Assembly (NCBI GenBank): GCA_013361955.1
Contig: JABFXA010000197.1
Span: 1-34,996, forward strand
Source: Nocardioidaceae bacterium
GTDB lineage: Bacteria; Actinomycetota; Actinomycetes; Propionibacteriales; Nocardioidaceae
Direction of reading: 5' to 3'
DNA: 34,996 nt
Shown here: positions 1 to 9,455 of the stretch, piece by piece
Layout of the letters: every line of letters begins with the position of its first letter
How positions within the stretch are numbered: position 1 is the stretch's first letter
Program-made: the position numbers and the translations under genes
Notes under the pieces: generated by a model
Database searches by the model: none
Seen by the model: only the letters and a program-made list of their open reading frames with translations
What the model was told of the DNA's origin: nothing

Positions 1-1
1 C

Positions 2-673
2 GCCACCGAGGTGCTCACCTTCCTCGCCCTGCAGACCGCCCCGGTGCACCCGAGCGTCCTCGCCGCCTCGGTGTGGCCGCGTGGGGTGACCCCCGAGGTC
101 CGCGACGCGACGGTGGAGCGGGTCCGCGAGTGGCTGGGCACCGACACCGAGGACAACCACCTGCTCCGCGCCGGCGACGACGGCCGGCTCTCGCTCGCGC
201 CCGACGTGGCCGTCGACTGGCACGCGTTCTGCGAGCTGGCGCTTCGCGCCCGCAGCGCCAGCCACCGCGAGGAGCGCGAGCTGCTGCGCCGCGCGCTGCA
301 CCTGGTGCGCGGCGAGCTCCTCCAGGACCGGCCCGCGAACCGTTACGCCTGGCTGGCCCGCACCCGGCTGGAGAGCCAGGTCGAGGACGTCGTCGTCGAC
401 GCCGCGCACCGGCTGTGGGTGCTGTGCACCGACGACCGCGACCCGGAGGGCGCGTCGGCGGCCGCCCGGGCCGGGCTCCGACTGGCTCCGGGGTCGCAGG
501 TGCTGTGGCGCGACCTGGTCCGCTCCGAGTACGACGGTCCCGGCGGCGCCGACGCGGCGTCGCGGGCGGTCGGCGGCATGGTCGACGTGCTCGGCCGCCG
601 GGGTGCGCACATCGAGGCCGAGACCGACGCGCTGGTCGAGGAGCTGCTGCCCGCGGAGCAGTCCGCGGGCTGA
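2..673 (+). CDS. Bacterial transcriptional activator (BTAD)-like C-terminal fragment; 5' end lies outside the window
   Basis: Frame is open from base 2 through the ORF at 11..673; alpha-helical Ala/Arg/Leu-rich tail (LLRRALHLVRGELLQDRPANRYAWLARTRLESQVEDVVVDAAHRL) resembles BTAD/SARP-type domains. Confidence 0.55.
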   Translation, partial: ATEVLTFLALQTAPVHPSVLAASVWPRGVTPEVRDATVERVREWLGTDTEDNHLLRAGDDGRLSLAPDVAVDWHAFCELALRARSASHREERELLRRALHLVRGELLQDRPANRYAWLARTRLESQVEDVVVDAAHRLWVLCTDDRDPEGASAAARAGLRLAPGSQVLWRDLVRSEYDGPGGADAASRAVGGMVDVLGRRGAHIEAETDALVEELLPAEQSAG

Positions 674-679
674 GGTCGC

Positions 680-1132
680 TCAGCGGAGCAGCAGCACCAC
701 GGTCTCGGCGACGCAGGCCGGCTTGTCCTGGTCCTCGATCTCGACGGTGTAGCGGGTCAGCATCTGCTTGCCCGCCGGTACGTCGGTCACCTCGGCGACC
801 TGCGCGGACGCGCGGATCCGCGAGCCCACCCGGACCGGGTTCGGGAAGCGCACCTTGTTGACGCCGTAGTTGAGCCGGGCGCCCGGGGTCTCGAGCCGGA
901 ACAGCTGGGGGGTGAACTGCGGGATCAGTGACAGGGTCAGGTACCCGTGCGCGATGGTGCCGCCGAACGGCCCGTCCTTCGCGCGCTCGACGTCGACGTG
1001 GATCCACTGGTGGTCGCCGGTCGCGTCGGCGAACGCGTCGACGCGGTCCTGGGTGACCTCGAGCCAGTCGGTGCTGCCGAGGTCCTCGCCGACGGCGTCG
1101 TGGAGCTCCTCGAAGGTGGTGAAGACCCGCAT
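680..1132 (-). CDS. MaoC family dehydratase
   Basis: [69 protein letters not shown]: hot-dog fold MaoC D-x(4)-H...HG motif; SD-like GAGAGG upstream. Confidence 0.9.
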   Translation of the reverse strand: MRVFTTFEELHDAVGEDLGSTDWLEVTQDRVDAFADATGDHQWIHVDVERAKDGPFGGTIAHGYLTLSLIPQFTPQLFRLETPGARLNYGVNKVRFPNPVRVGSRIRASAQVAEVTDVPAGKQMLTRYTVEIEDQDKPACVAETVVLLLR

Positions 1133-1181
1133 CGTCACTGCCTCTCGTCCCCGGTCGGAGCCGGGCTGGTTGGATGGGCGC

Positions 1182-2285
1182 ATGCCGAGCCCCGAACGTA
1201 CCGCCGCACCGCGCGAGATCGTGGCCCGGGCCCCGAAGGTGCTGCTGCACGACCACCTCGACGGCGGGCTGCGCCCGGCCACGGTCGTCGAGCTGGCCCG
1301 GGCCGCCGGTCACGAGCTGCCCGCGACCGACCCCGACGCGCTGCGCCGCTGGTTCGAGGACTCCGCGAACAGCGGCTCGCTGGAGCGCTACCTGGAGACG
1401 TTCGAGCACACCGTCGCGGTGATGCAGACCGCGGACCACCTGCGCCGCGTCGCCCGTGAGTGCGTGCTGGACCTCGCCGACGACGGGGTGGTGTACGCCG
1501 AGGTGCGATACGCCCCCGAGCAGCACCTGGCCGACGGGCTCAGCCTGGAGCACGTCGTCGAGGCGGTCCGCGACGGGTTCGCCGAGGGCGAGGCCGAGGC
1601 GGAGCGCGACGGCCGGCCGATCGTGGTGCGCCAGCTGCTCACCGCGATGCGGCACCAGGCCCGCAGCCGCGAGATCGCCGAGCTCACCGTCGCCTACCGC
1701 GACCAGGGTGTCGTCGGGTTCGACATCGCCGGCGCCGAGGCCGGGTTCCCGCCGACCCGGCACCTGGACGCGTTCGAGTACCTGCAGCGCGAGAACGCGC
1801 ACTTCACCATCCACGCCGGCGAGGCGTTCGGGCTGCCGTCGATCTGGCAGGCGATCCAGTGGTGCGGCGCCGACCGGCTCGGGCACGGCGTGCGGATCAT
1901 CGACGACGTGGTCGCCCTCGACGGCGGCGCCCCGCGGCTGGGCCGGCTGGCGTCGTACGTGCGGGACAAGCGGATCCCGCTGGAGATGTGCCCGTCGTCG
2001 AATGTCCAGACCGGGGCCGCCGCGTCGATCGCCGAGCACCCGATCGGGCTGCTCGCCGCGCTCCGGTTCCGGGTCACCGTGAACACCGACAACCGGCTGA
2101 TGAGCGGCACCTCGATGACGCGGGAGATGCAGCAGCTGGTGGACGCGTTCGGGTACGGCGTCGCGGACCTGCGCTGGTTCACCATCAACGCGATGAAGTC
2201 CGCGTTCTTGCCGTTCGACGAGCGGCTCGCGATCATCGAGGAGCAGGTCAAGCCGGCGTACGCCGTGCTCGGGGCGGTCTCCTAG
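1182..2285 (+). CDS. add: Adenosine deaminase
   Basis: [32 protein letters not shown]...; metal-binding HDHLDG, HAGE, and late [22 protein letters not shown] motifs typical of adenosine deaminase. Confidence 0.93.
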   Translation: MPSPERTAAPREIVARAPKVLLHDHLDGGLRPATVVELARAAGHELPATDPDALRRWFEDSANSGSLERYLETFEHTVAVMQTADHLRRVARECVLDLADDGVVYAEVRYAPEQHLADGLSLEHVVEAVRDGFAEGEAEAERDGRPIVVRQLLTAMRHQARSREIAELTVAYRDQGVVGFDIAGAEAGFPPTRHLDAFEYLQRENAHFTIHAGEAFGLPSIWQAIQWCGADRLGHGVRIIDDVVALDGGAPRLGRLASYVRDKRIPLEMCPSSNVQTGAAASIAEHPIGLLAALRFRVTVNTDNRLMSGTSMTREMQQLVDAFGYGVADLRWFTINAMKSAFLPFDERLAIIEEQVKPAYAVLGAVS

Positions 2286-2322
2286 TCCCACGTCGGTGGG
2301 GGCCGGCCCCGAGGGGTGGCAC

Positions 2323-3507
2323 ATGGAGGAGACCGCTTCGTCGCTGCTGCTGATCGTCGCCTGCAGCGTGCTCGCCCCCCTGCTCGCCGGTCTGGTCCCG
2401 CGGCGGCTGCTTCCCGAGGTGGTGGTGCTGCTGGTGCTCGGGGTACTGATCGGGCCGCACGTGCTCGGGCTGGCCAGCACCGTCCCGCCCATCGAGCTGC
2501 TGCGCCAGCTCGGCCTGGGCCTGCTGTTCCTGCTGGCCGGCTACGAGATCGAGCTCGACGAGCTGCGTGGCACCGGCGGCCGCCGGGCGATGTGGACCTG
2601 GCTGGTCTGCCTGGGCCTGGCGCTCGGCATGGTCGCGCTGCTCGGCGTGATCGGGACCGTGCACGCCGAGGCCGCGGTCGCCATCGCGCTCACCTCGACC
2701 GCGCTCGGCACCCTGCTGCCGATTCTCAAGGACAGCGGCCGGCTGGAGACCCCGCTGGGCGGCACCGTGCTGCACCACGGGGCGTTCGGGGAGCTCGGCC
2801 CGGTCGCCGCGATGGCCCTGCTGCTGGGCTCCCGCGACCCGGCGATCTCGCTGGTGGTGCTGATCGGGTTCGCCGTCCTGGCGCTGCTGGTCAGCGTGTT
2901 CGCCCAGCGGGTGCAGCGGGTGAGCGGCCGGGTCGTCGACCTGGTCCGCGCCGGCGCGGAGACCACCGGGCAGACCCTGGTCCGGCTGAGCATGCTGCTG
3001 CTGGTCCTCCTCGGCTCGCTGGCGCTGGCGTTCGAGCTGGACGTGGTGCTCGGCGCGTTCGCGGCCGGGATCGTGCTGCGCCAGCTGCTGCCGAGCGGGC
3101 ACGAGCGGCTCGAGCTGCGGCTGAACGGCATCGCCTTCGGCTTCTTCATCCCGGTCTTCTTCGTCACCTCCGGGATGGCCATCGACCCGGCGGCGGTGGC
3201 CAGCAAGCCCGGCGTGCTGCTGGTGTTCGTGGCGATGATCCTGGTGCTGCGCGGTGGCCTGGTGTACCTCGCCGAGGGGCTCGGCCGGCCGGCGACGTAC
3301 CGGCCGCGCGAGCGGGTCGGGATCGCGTTGTACGCCGCGACCGGCCTGCCGATCATCGTCGCGGTCACGTCGACCGCGGTGTCGGCCGGGTCGATGAGCC
3401 CGGCGAACGCATCGGTGCTGGTCGCCGGGGGAGCGCTGACCGTGCTGCTGTGCCCGATGGCCGCGACCCTGCTGCTCGGCGAGCCGGCCGCCGTCGACGA
3501 GAGCTAG
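2323..3507 (+). CDS. Cation:proton antiporter (CPA2/KefB-type membrane domain)
   Basis: ~394 aa, many hydrophobic helices; LLPEVVVLLVLGVLIGPHVLGL, FLLAGYEIELDEL, FFIPVFFVTSGMAID; SD GAGGGG before ATG. Confidence 0.85.
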   Translation: MEETASSLLLIVACSVLAPLLAGLVPRRLLPEVVVLLVLGVLIGPHVLGLASTVPPIELLRQLGLGLLFLLAGYEIELDELRGTGGRRAMWTWLVCLGLALGMVALLGVIGTVHAEAAVAIALTSTALGTLLPILKDSGRLETPLGGTVLHHGAFGELGPVAAMALLLGSRDPAISLVVLIGFAVLALLVSVFAQRVQRVSGRVVDLVRAGAETTGQTLVRLSMLLLVLLGSLALAFELDVVLGAFAAGIVLRQLLPSGHERLELRLNGIAFGFFIPVFFVTSGMAIDPAAVASKPGVLLVFVAMILVLRGGLVYLAEGLGRPATYRPRERVGIALYAATGLPIIVAVTSTAVSAGSMSPANASVLVAGGALTVLLCPMAATLLLGEPAAVDES

Positions 3508-4130
3508 CCGCGGGCGCGCACCCCGGCCAGCACGCCGTCGCCGTCCGGCCACCGCCCGTTGAGCGTCTCGTCGGCGGTCACCGGGGTGCCGACCCGCCGG
3601 ACCACGACCAGGTCGAGGTGCCCGGTGTGCACCAGCGTGCTGTCCTCCTGGTCGGCACAGGTGACCGCGCCGATCTGCGGCACCTCGGTGCCCGGGTCGC
3701 CGCTCCCGGTCACGGTGGTGGTGGGCTGCCGCTCGTGGCGCACGCCCTCCTCGTCCTCCCACTCGAGCGCGGCCTGCCGCCCGCCGGTGAGCATCGCCCG
3801 GACCACCGCCGAGGCGAAGACCGGGTCGGCGCAGCCGTCGTACACCCAACGGGTGCCGAGGGCCGAGTGCTCGGTGGTGCCGACCAGGTGCGCGTCTGCG
3901 CCGTCGAGCGGTGTGCCGCGGTAGGTCAGCGGCACGTGCAGCAGCGGTCCGTCGCCGGCGCGGACCAGCAGTCCCTCGATCCCGACCTCGCCGGCCGGGT
4001 CGTCCAGGCGGTACGAGCCGACCTTCGCCAGCCCCGCGGTCGCGCCCGCCCAGGGCCGGCCCGGCAGCCAGCCCGCCAGCAGCTCGATCTTGCCGGGGAC
4101 CACGGACGCGCGCGTGAAGAGGAAGGCCAT
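3504..4130 (-). CDS. Stand-alone maltokinase N-terminal cap-like domain protein
   Basis: MAFLFTRASVVPGKIELLAGWLPGRPWAG... with later WVYDGCADPVFASAVVRAML, the actinobacterial MaK N-cap pattern; no kinase domain follows. Confidence 0.65.
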   Translation of the reverse strand: MAFLFTRASVVPGKIELLAGWLPGRPWAGATAGLAKVGSYRLDDPAGEVGIEGLLVRAGDGPLLHVPLTYRGTPLDGADAHLVGTTEHSALGTRWVYDGCADPVFASAVVRAMLTGGRQAALEWEDEEGVRHERQPTTTVTGSGDPGTEVPQIGAVTCADQEDSTLVHTGHLDLVVVRRVGTPVTADETLNGRWPDGDGVLAGVRARG

Positions 4131-4142
4131 GGGTCCAGGGTC

Positions 4143-4748
4143 TCAGCAGCCGACCAGCCGGGACAGCCGGTCGAACGCCTGGTCGCCGGTCGCCGGCGTG
4201 CAGCCGCGGGCGACCGCGTGCGCGACGACGCCGGGCTCGCTGCGCATCAGCCGCCAGCCGCGGCGCACCAGCACCAGCGGCGGCTTGCGGCGCTCGCGCA
4301 GGTCGCGGGTGAGCCGCCGCCAGAAGGTCAGCATCGGCCGGTTCCGCACGCACACCGCGTCGGCGAGCACGCCCCGGCGCGCGAGGCCGTCGACCACCTC
4401 CTGCGCGAACAGCCCCTCCGCCACGACGTACGCCGCCCCGCCGGCCTCGACCCGGTGCGTGCCGGTGCGCCCGTCGTGGGCGAGGTCGTAGACCGGCAGG
4501 TCGACGGCGCCCTCGCGGCAGAACGTCTCCAGCGCGTCCAGTGCGTCCTCGCGGCTCCACGACCGCGGGTCGTCCCAGTCCACGATCCGCTGACCGTGAC
4601 CGAGCGTGGTCCACGGCAGCGTCGGGTCGTCGCCGTCCTTGTAGAAGTCGTCGAGGTTCACCACCGGCAGCCCGCACCGGTCGTGCAGCCGCCGGCACAG
4701 CCGGGACTTGCCGGACCCCGAGGGCCCGGCGACCACGATCACCTTCAC
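4143..4748 (-). CDS. Uridine kinase family / P-loop nucleoside kinase
   Basis: MKVIVVAGPSGSGKSRLCRRL (Walker A), VNLDDFYKDGDDPTLPW. Confidence 0.85.
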   Translation of the reverse strand: MKVIVVAGPSGSGKSRLCRRLHDRCGLPVVNLDDFYKDGDDPTLPWTTLGHGQRIVDWDDPRSWSREDALDALETFCREGAVDLPVYDLAHDGRTGTHRVEAGGAAYVVAEGLFAQEVVDGLARRGVLADAVCVRNRPMLTFWRRLTRDLRERRKPPLVLVRRGWRLMRSEPGVVAHAVARGCTPATGDQAFDRLSRLVGC

Positions 4749-4755
4749 CCGCGCG

Positions 4756-5622
4756 TCAGATCCCGACCGGGTGCCACACCGTCTTGGTCTCGAGGAACCG
4801 GGTCATCCGGTCGAGTCCCGGGTCGAGCGTCCAGTCCGGCTCGGCGGCCTCCGGGCGGAGCACCCGCTTGAGGTTCTCCGCCGCGGCGCGCTCCAGGTCG
4901 GCGGCCGTCGCGGGGTCGCTGACACCGGTCAGGTCGAGGGCGTTGACGTCCATGTGCGCGGCCAGCGTCGGCACCGTGTCGCCGATCGGGCCGGTCAGCA
5001 CGTTGACCACCCCGCCGGGCACGTCGGAGGTGGCCAGCACCTCCGACAGCGTGATCGCCGGCACCGGCCGCTCGGCCGACGCGGCGACCACGACGGTGTT
5101 GCCGGTGACCACGACCGGCGCGACCACGCTGACCAGGCCGAGCAGCGACGACTCCTGCGGGGCCACGACCGCGACCACACCGGTCGGCTCGGGCAGCGAG
5201 AAGTCGAAGTACGGCGCGGCCACCGGGTTCGTGCCGCCGACCACCTGGGCGAGCTTGTCGGCCCAGCCGGCGTACCAGACGAGCCGGTCGACCGTCGCCT
5301 CCACCGACGCCTGCGCCTGCCGCTTGGTCTCGCCCTCGCCGCGCTGCACCTCGTCGACGAGCTGGGCGGCGCGGCTCTCCAGCACCTCGGCGATCCGGTA
5401 GACCACCTGGCCGCGGTTGTACGGTGTGCGCGCCGACCAGCCGGCGAACGCCTTGCGGGCGGCCTGCACGGCGTCGCGGGCGTCCTTGCGGGAGGCCTGC
5501 GCGGCGTTCGCGAGGAACTTCCCCTTGGCGTCCTCGACGACGTAGGACCGGCCGGACTCCGAGCGCGGGAAGGCGCCACCGACGTACAGCTTGTAGGTCT
5601 TCCTCACGTCGATGCGCGTCAT
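4756..5622 (-). CDS. Half-length aldehyde dehydrogenase-like protein (288 aa) lacking catalytic residues
   Basis: MTRIDVRKTYKLYVGGAFPRSESGRSYVVED...RRMTRFLETKTVWHPVGI-type tail; ALDH N-terminal domain only; ATGA overlap with upstream ALDH at 5619-5622. Confidence 0.85.
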   Translation of the reverse strand: MTRIDVRKTYKLYVGGAFPRSESGRSYVVEDAKGKFLANAAQASRKDARDAVQAARKAFAGWSARTPYNRGQVVYRIAEVLESRAAQLVDEVQRGEGETKRQAQASVEATVDRLVWYAGWADKLAQVVGGTNPVAAPYFDFSLPEPTGVVAVVAPQESSLLGLVSVVAPVVVTGNTVVVAASAERPVPAITLSEVLATSDVPGGVVNVLTGPIGDTVPTLAAHMDVNALDLTGVSDPATAADLERAAAENLKRVLRPEAAEPDWTLDPGLDRMTRFLETKTVWHPVGI

Positions 5623-7061
5623 CGGATGTAACCCTCCAGTCCGTGCCGGCCGCCCTCGCGGCCGTAGCCCGACTCCTGGTAGCCGCCGAAGGGGCTCGTC
5701 GGGTCGAACTTGTTGAACGTGTTCGCCCAGACCACCCCGGCCCGGAGCTTCTCGGCGGTCCAGAGGATCCGCGAGCCCTTGTCGGTCCAGACGCCGGCGG
5801 ACAGGCCGAACGGCGTGTTGTTCGCCTTCTCGACCGCCTCGGTCGGGGTGCGGAAGGTGAGCACGGACAGCACCGGCCCGAAGATCTCCTCGCGGGCGAT
5901 CCGGTGCGCCTGGGAGACCCCGGTGAACACCGTCGGCGGGAACCAGAACCCGTGCGACGGCAGGTCGCACGCCGGCGACCAGCGCTCGGCGCCCTCGGAC
6001 TCGCCGACCTCCGACAGCTGCCGGATCTTCGCGAGCTGCTCGGCGGAGTTGATCGCGCCGACGTCGGTGTTCTTGTCCAGCGGGTCGCCGACGCGCAGCG
6101 TGGCCATCCGCCTCTTCAGCCGCTCGAGCACCTCGTCGGCGACGGACTCCTGCACCAGCAGCCGCGAGCCCGCGCAGCAGACGTGGCCCTGGTTGAAGAA
6201 GATGCCGTTGACGATGCCCTCGACGGCCTGGTCGACGGGCGCGTCGTCGAACACGATGTTCGCGGCCTTGCCGCCGAGCTCCAGGGTCACCTTCTTGTCG
6301 GTGCCCGCGACGGTCCGCGCGATCAGCCGGCCGACCTCGGTGGACCCGGTGAACGCGACCTTGTCGACGTCCTCGTGCGCGACGATCGCGCGACCGGTGC
6401 CGCCGGCGCCGGTGACGATGTTGACCACGCCCGGCGGCAGGTCCGCCTGCTGGCAGATCTCCGCGAACAGCAGCGCAGTGAGCGGCGTGGTCTCGGCCGG
6501 CTTGAGCACGACGGTGTTGCCGCAGGCGAGCGCCGGCGCGATCTTCCAGGCCAGCATGAGCAGCGGGAAGTTCCACGGGATCACCTGGCCGGCGACACCG
6601 AGCGGCTGCGGGTCGGGACCGAAGCCCGCGTGCTCGAGCTTGTCGGCCCAGCCGGCGTAGTAGAAGAAGTGCGCTGCCGCGAGCGGTACGTCGACGTCGC
6701 GCGACTCCTTGATCGGCTTGCCGTTGTCGAGCGACTCGAGCACCGCGAGCTCGCGGCTGCGCTCCTGCAGGATGCGGGCGATCCGGAACAGGTACTTCGA
6801 GCGCTCGCGCCCGGACATCCGCGACCAGACCCGGGTGTACGCCTTGCGGGCCGCCTTCACCGCGAGGTCGACGTCGTGCTCGGAGGCCTCGCTGACCTCG
6901 GCCAGCACCTCCTCGGTGGCCGGGCTGATCGTCTTGAACGACCGCCCGCCGACCGGGTCGACGAACTCGCCGCCGACGAACAGCCCGTACGACGACCGGA
7001 TGTCGACCACCGCGCGCGACTCGGGGGCCGGCGCGTAGTCGAAGACGTTCTTGTCAGCCAC
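5619..7061 (-). CDS. Aldehyde dehydrogenase, full length (480 aa)
   Basis: IPWNFPLLMLAWKIAPALACGNTVVLKPAE, VTLELGGKAANIVF (Glu), FFNQGHVCCAGSRLLV (Cys), EEIFGPVLSVLTF. Confidence 0.95.
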   Translation of the reverse strand: MADKNVFDYAPAPESRAVVDIRSSYGLFVGGEFVDPVGGRSFKTISPATEEVLAEVSEASEHDVDLAVKAARKAYTRVWSRMSGRERSKYLFRIARILQERSRELAVLESLDNGKPIKESRDVDVPLAAAHFFYYAGWADKLEHAGFGPDPQPLGVAGQVIPWNFPLLMLAWKIAPALACGNTVVLKPAETTPLTALLFAEICQQADLPPGVVNIVTGAGGTGRAIVAHEDVDKVAFTGSTEVGRLIARTVAGTDKKVTLELGGKAANIVFDDAPVDQAVEGIVNGIFFNQGHVCCAGSRLLVQESVADEVLERLKRRMATLRVGDPLDKNTDVGAINSAEQLAKIRQLSEVGESEGAERWSPACDLPSHGFWFPPTVFTGVSQAHRIAREEIFGPVLSVLTFRTPTEAVEKANNTPFGLSAGVWTDKGSRILWTAEKLRAGVVWANTFNKFDPTSPFGGYQESGYGREGGRHGLEGYIR

Positions 7062-7066
7062 AGCGA

Positions 7067-8065
7067 TCAGTCCAGCGTGAAGTAGTCGGGGCCGGAGTAG
7101 CGGCCGGTGGCCATCTTGGTGCGCTGCATCAGCAGGTCGTTCAGCAGCGTGGAGGCGCCGAACCGGAACCAGTCCGGGTCGAGCCAGTCGGGGCCGGCCA
7201 CCTCGTTGACGGTGACCAGGTACTTGATCGCGTCCTTCGCGGTGCGGATCCCACCGGCCGGCTTCACGCCGACCATCCGCCCGGTCGCCTCGCGGAAGTC
7301 GCGCACCGCCTCGAGCATCACCAGCGTGACCGGCAGTGTCGCGGCCGGCTGCACCTTGCCGGTCGAGGTCTTGATGAAGTGCGCGCCGGCGAGCATCGCC
7401 AGCCAGGAGACCCGGCGGACGTTGTCGTAGGTCTGCAGCTCGCCGGTCTCGAAGATCACCTTCAGGTGCGCGTCGCCGCAGGCCTCGCGGACCGCGACGA
7501 TCTCGTCGTACACCTGCTGGTAGCGGCCGGCCAGGAACGCGCCCCGGTCGATCACCATGTCGATCTCGTCGGCGCCGGCCTCGACCGCGTCGCGGGTGTC
7601 GGCGAGCTTGACGTCGAGCGCGGCCCGGCCGGACGGGAACGCGGTCGCCACCGACGCGACGTGCACGCCGCTCGCGCCGAGCGCCTGCCGGGCGGTGCCG
7701 ACCATGTCGGGGTAGACGCAGACCGCGGCGACCGACGGGCAGCCCGGGTCGGCGGGGTCGGGCCGCACTGCCTTCGCGCACAGCGCGCGGACCTTGCCGG
7801 GGGTGTCCTGGCCCTCGAGCGTGGTGAGGTCGACCATCCGGATCGCCAGGTCGAGCGCGAACTCCTTGGCGGTGGTCTTGATCGACCGGGTGCCGAGGGA
7901 GGCGGCGCGGGCTTCGGCGCCGACCTGGTCGACGCCGGGCAGGCCGTGCAGGAAGCGCCGCAGCGCGGCGTCCGACCCGGTGGCCTCGGCGAGGTGCACG
8001 GGGAGGTCGGCGGGCTCGGCCGGGGACGGCGCGGTGGCCGCGGTCGAGCTCGGGGGAGGGGTCAC
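7067..8065 (-). CDS. deoC: Deoxyribose-phosphate aldolase (GTG 8065 preferred; ATG 8077 alternative)
   Basis: ATAFPSGRAALDVKLADTRDAVEAGADEIDMVIDRGAFLAG, DAHLKVIFETGEL, FIKTSTGK, MVGVKPAGGIRT (catalytic Lys motifs). Confidence 0.94.
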   Translation of the reverse strand: MTPPPSSTAATAPSPAEPADLPVHLAEATGSDAALRRFLHGLPGVDQVGAEARAASLGTRSIKTTAKEFALDLAIRMVDLTTLEGQDTPGKVRALCAKAVRPDPADPGCPSVAAVCVYPDMVGTARQALGASGVHVASVATAFPSGRAALDVKLADTRDAVEAGADEIDMVIDRGAFLAGRYQQVYDEIVAVREACGDAHLKVIFETGELQTYDNVRRVSWLAMLAGAHFIKTSTGKVQPAATLPVTLVMLEAVRDFREATGRMVGVKPAGGIRTAKDAIKYLVTVNEVAGPDWLDPDWFRFGASTLLNDLLMQRTKMATGRYSGPDYFTLD

Positions 8066-8072
8066 AGGCTTC

Positions 8073-8078
8073 AGCATA
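8073..8078 (-). promoter_or_regulatory. -10 element TATGCT, predicted leaderless deoC transcript
   Basis: TATGCT followed by 7 nt then GTG at 8065. Confidence 0.45.
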
Positions 8079-8118
8079 GGTGCGGCCCCCGGGGGCCCGG
8101 GAACCGGCCGAGACAGGG

Positions 8119-8124
8119 CAGAAT
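8119..8124 (+). promoter_or_regulatory. -10 element CAGAAT, predicted leaderless transcript of downstream gene
   Basis: CAGAAT followed by 7 nt then GTG at 8132. Confidence 0.4.
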
Positions 8125-8131
8125 CGGTCTC

Positions 8132-8782
8132 GTGAGTGGTGTCGGTGCCGGCCAGCCGGTGGAGCGGTTCAAGCCCACGTCCGGTGTCTTCCTCGGCTAC
8201 GCCGGGCTGGCGATGGCCCTGTTCGCGGTGGGCTACTGCCTGTTCTCGGTGCACACCGTGGTCGGCCTGCGGGTCGGGCTGGGCGCGGCGTTCGGGGCGG
8301 TGCTGATCTGGGTCTCCCAGCTGCGCCCGCGCGTCACGGCGTACGCCGACGCGCTGCTGCTGAAGGGGTCCCTGCAGGACATCCGGATCCCGTACCTCGC
8401 GATCGAGGAGGTCTCGGTCACGCAGATGCTGAACGTGTTCGCCGAGGGCCGCCGCTACGTCTGCGTGGGGATCGGCAAGGGCATCGCCGCGGAGACCCGG
8501 GAACGGGCGAAGCGGCAGCGCGAGCGCGACAAGCTGCAGGCGCGAGGCACCCGGTCCGGCCGCGCGCGGGAGCTGTCGGAGAAGGCCGACGCCGCGGCCC
8601 CCGACCAGACCGCGATGAGCTACCACACCTTCGTGGTCACCCGCATCGAGGAGCTCGTCGACCGCGCGAAGCGCGACCAGCGCGGCGCCGAGGTGCCGCC
8701 GGTGACCCGGTCGGTGGCGCTGCCCGAGGTCGTCGGGCTGGCGGTGACCGCCGTGGCGTTCCTGGTCAGCCTGTTGGTCTAG
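8132..8782 (+). CDS. Membrane protein of unknown function, possibly PH-like domain
   Basis: Two N-terminal TM segments, YADALLLKGSLQDIRIPYLAIEEVSVTQMLNVF (PH-like), C-terminal TM; shares CTAG stop with the convergent neighbour. Confidence 0.7.
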   Translation: MSGVGAGQPVERFKPTSGVFLGYAGLAMALFAVGYCLFSVHTVVGLRVGLGAAFGAVLIWVSQLRPRVTAYADALLLKGSLQDIRIPYLAIEEVSVTQMLNVFAEGRRYVCVGIGKGIAAETRERAKRQRERDKLQARGTRSGRARELSEKADAAAPDQTAMSYHTFVVTRIEELVDRAKRDQRGAEVPPVTRSVALPEVVGLAVTAVAFLVSLLV

Positions 8783-9432
8783 GGCTCTGCGGCGAGCCGC
8801 TCGGCGAGCCCGTCGAGGACCAGGTCGAGCCCGACGTCGAACTCGTCGCCGAAGACGTAGCCCGGCCGCAGCGCGTGGTCGACGACGAACTCCCGGAAGT
8901 GCGGCAGCTCGCCCGCGGGCAGCGCGGTCATGATCTCCGTCGCCAGCGCGGCGAGGTCCGCCTCGCCCTGGAACGGCAGGCTCAGCTCCTGCACCAGGAA
9001 GCCGTAGAGATGCGCGTCGAGCAGCGCGAACGCGTGCCCGGCCAGCGTCAGCGAGAAGCCGGCCGTGCGCAGGCAGCCGAGCACCGCGTCGTGGTGCCGC
9101 AGCGTCTCGAGGCCGGCGGACCGGCGCGAGTCCATCAGCCCGACCGCCCACGGGTGCCGCTTGAGCGCCTGCCGCGCGGAGCGGGAGCGCTTGCGCATCT
9201 CCTCGGTCCAGTCACCGCCGACCCGTGGCTGGTGGAACTCGGCGAACACCGCGTCGACCATCCCGTCGAGCATCGCCTCCTTGTTGCCGACGTGGTGGTA
9301 CAGCGACATCGCCTCCACCCCGAGCCGCGCCGCCACCGTCCGCATCGAGACCGCGCCGAGCCCGTCGGCGTCGGCGACCGCGCAGGCGGCCTCGAGGATC
9401 CGGGACCGGTTGAGCGGTTCACGTGCGGGCAC
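8779..9432 (-). CDS. TetR family transcriptional regulator (TetR_C-type)
   Basis: LNRSRILEAACAVADADGLGAVSMRTVAARLGVEAMSLYHHVGNKEAMLDGMVD helix-turn-helix. Confidence 0.92.
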   Translation of the reverse strand: MPAREPLNRSRILEAACAVADADGLGAVSMRTVAARLGVEAMSLYHHVGNKEAMLDGMVDAVFAEFHQPRVGGDWTEEMRKRSRSARQALKRHPWAVGLMDSRRSAGLETLRHHDAVLGCLRTAGFSLTLAGHAFALLDAHLYGFLVQELSLPFQGEADLAALATEIMTALPAGELPHFREFVVDHALRPGYVFGDEFDVGLDLVLDGLAERLAAEP

Positions 9433-9455
9433 CGGGCTTCCTCTCCTTGACCTGG

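Noticed and set aside
1170-1175. TTGGAT 6 nt before the add ATG as another leaderless -10
   Set aside because: Lacks the highly conserved A at position 2 of the hexamer; too weak to list with the others.
15-2492. 825-aa ORF on the - strand
   Set aside because: Arg/Ala/Pro/Gly-rich translation with no recognisable domain, antisense to the BTAD and add genes and only incidentally including the MaoC region; a GC-driven spurious ORF.
2316-4871. 851-aa + strand ORF overlapping antiporter, MaK-cap and kinase genes
   Set aside because: Out-of-frame/antisense to three well-supported genes; low-complexity composition.
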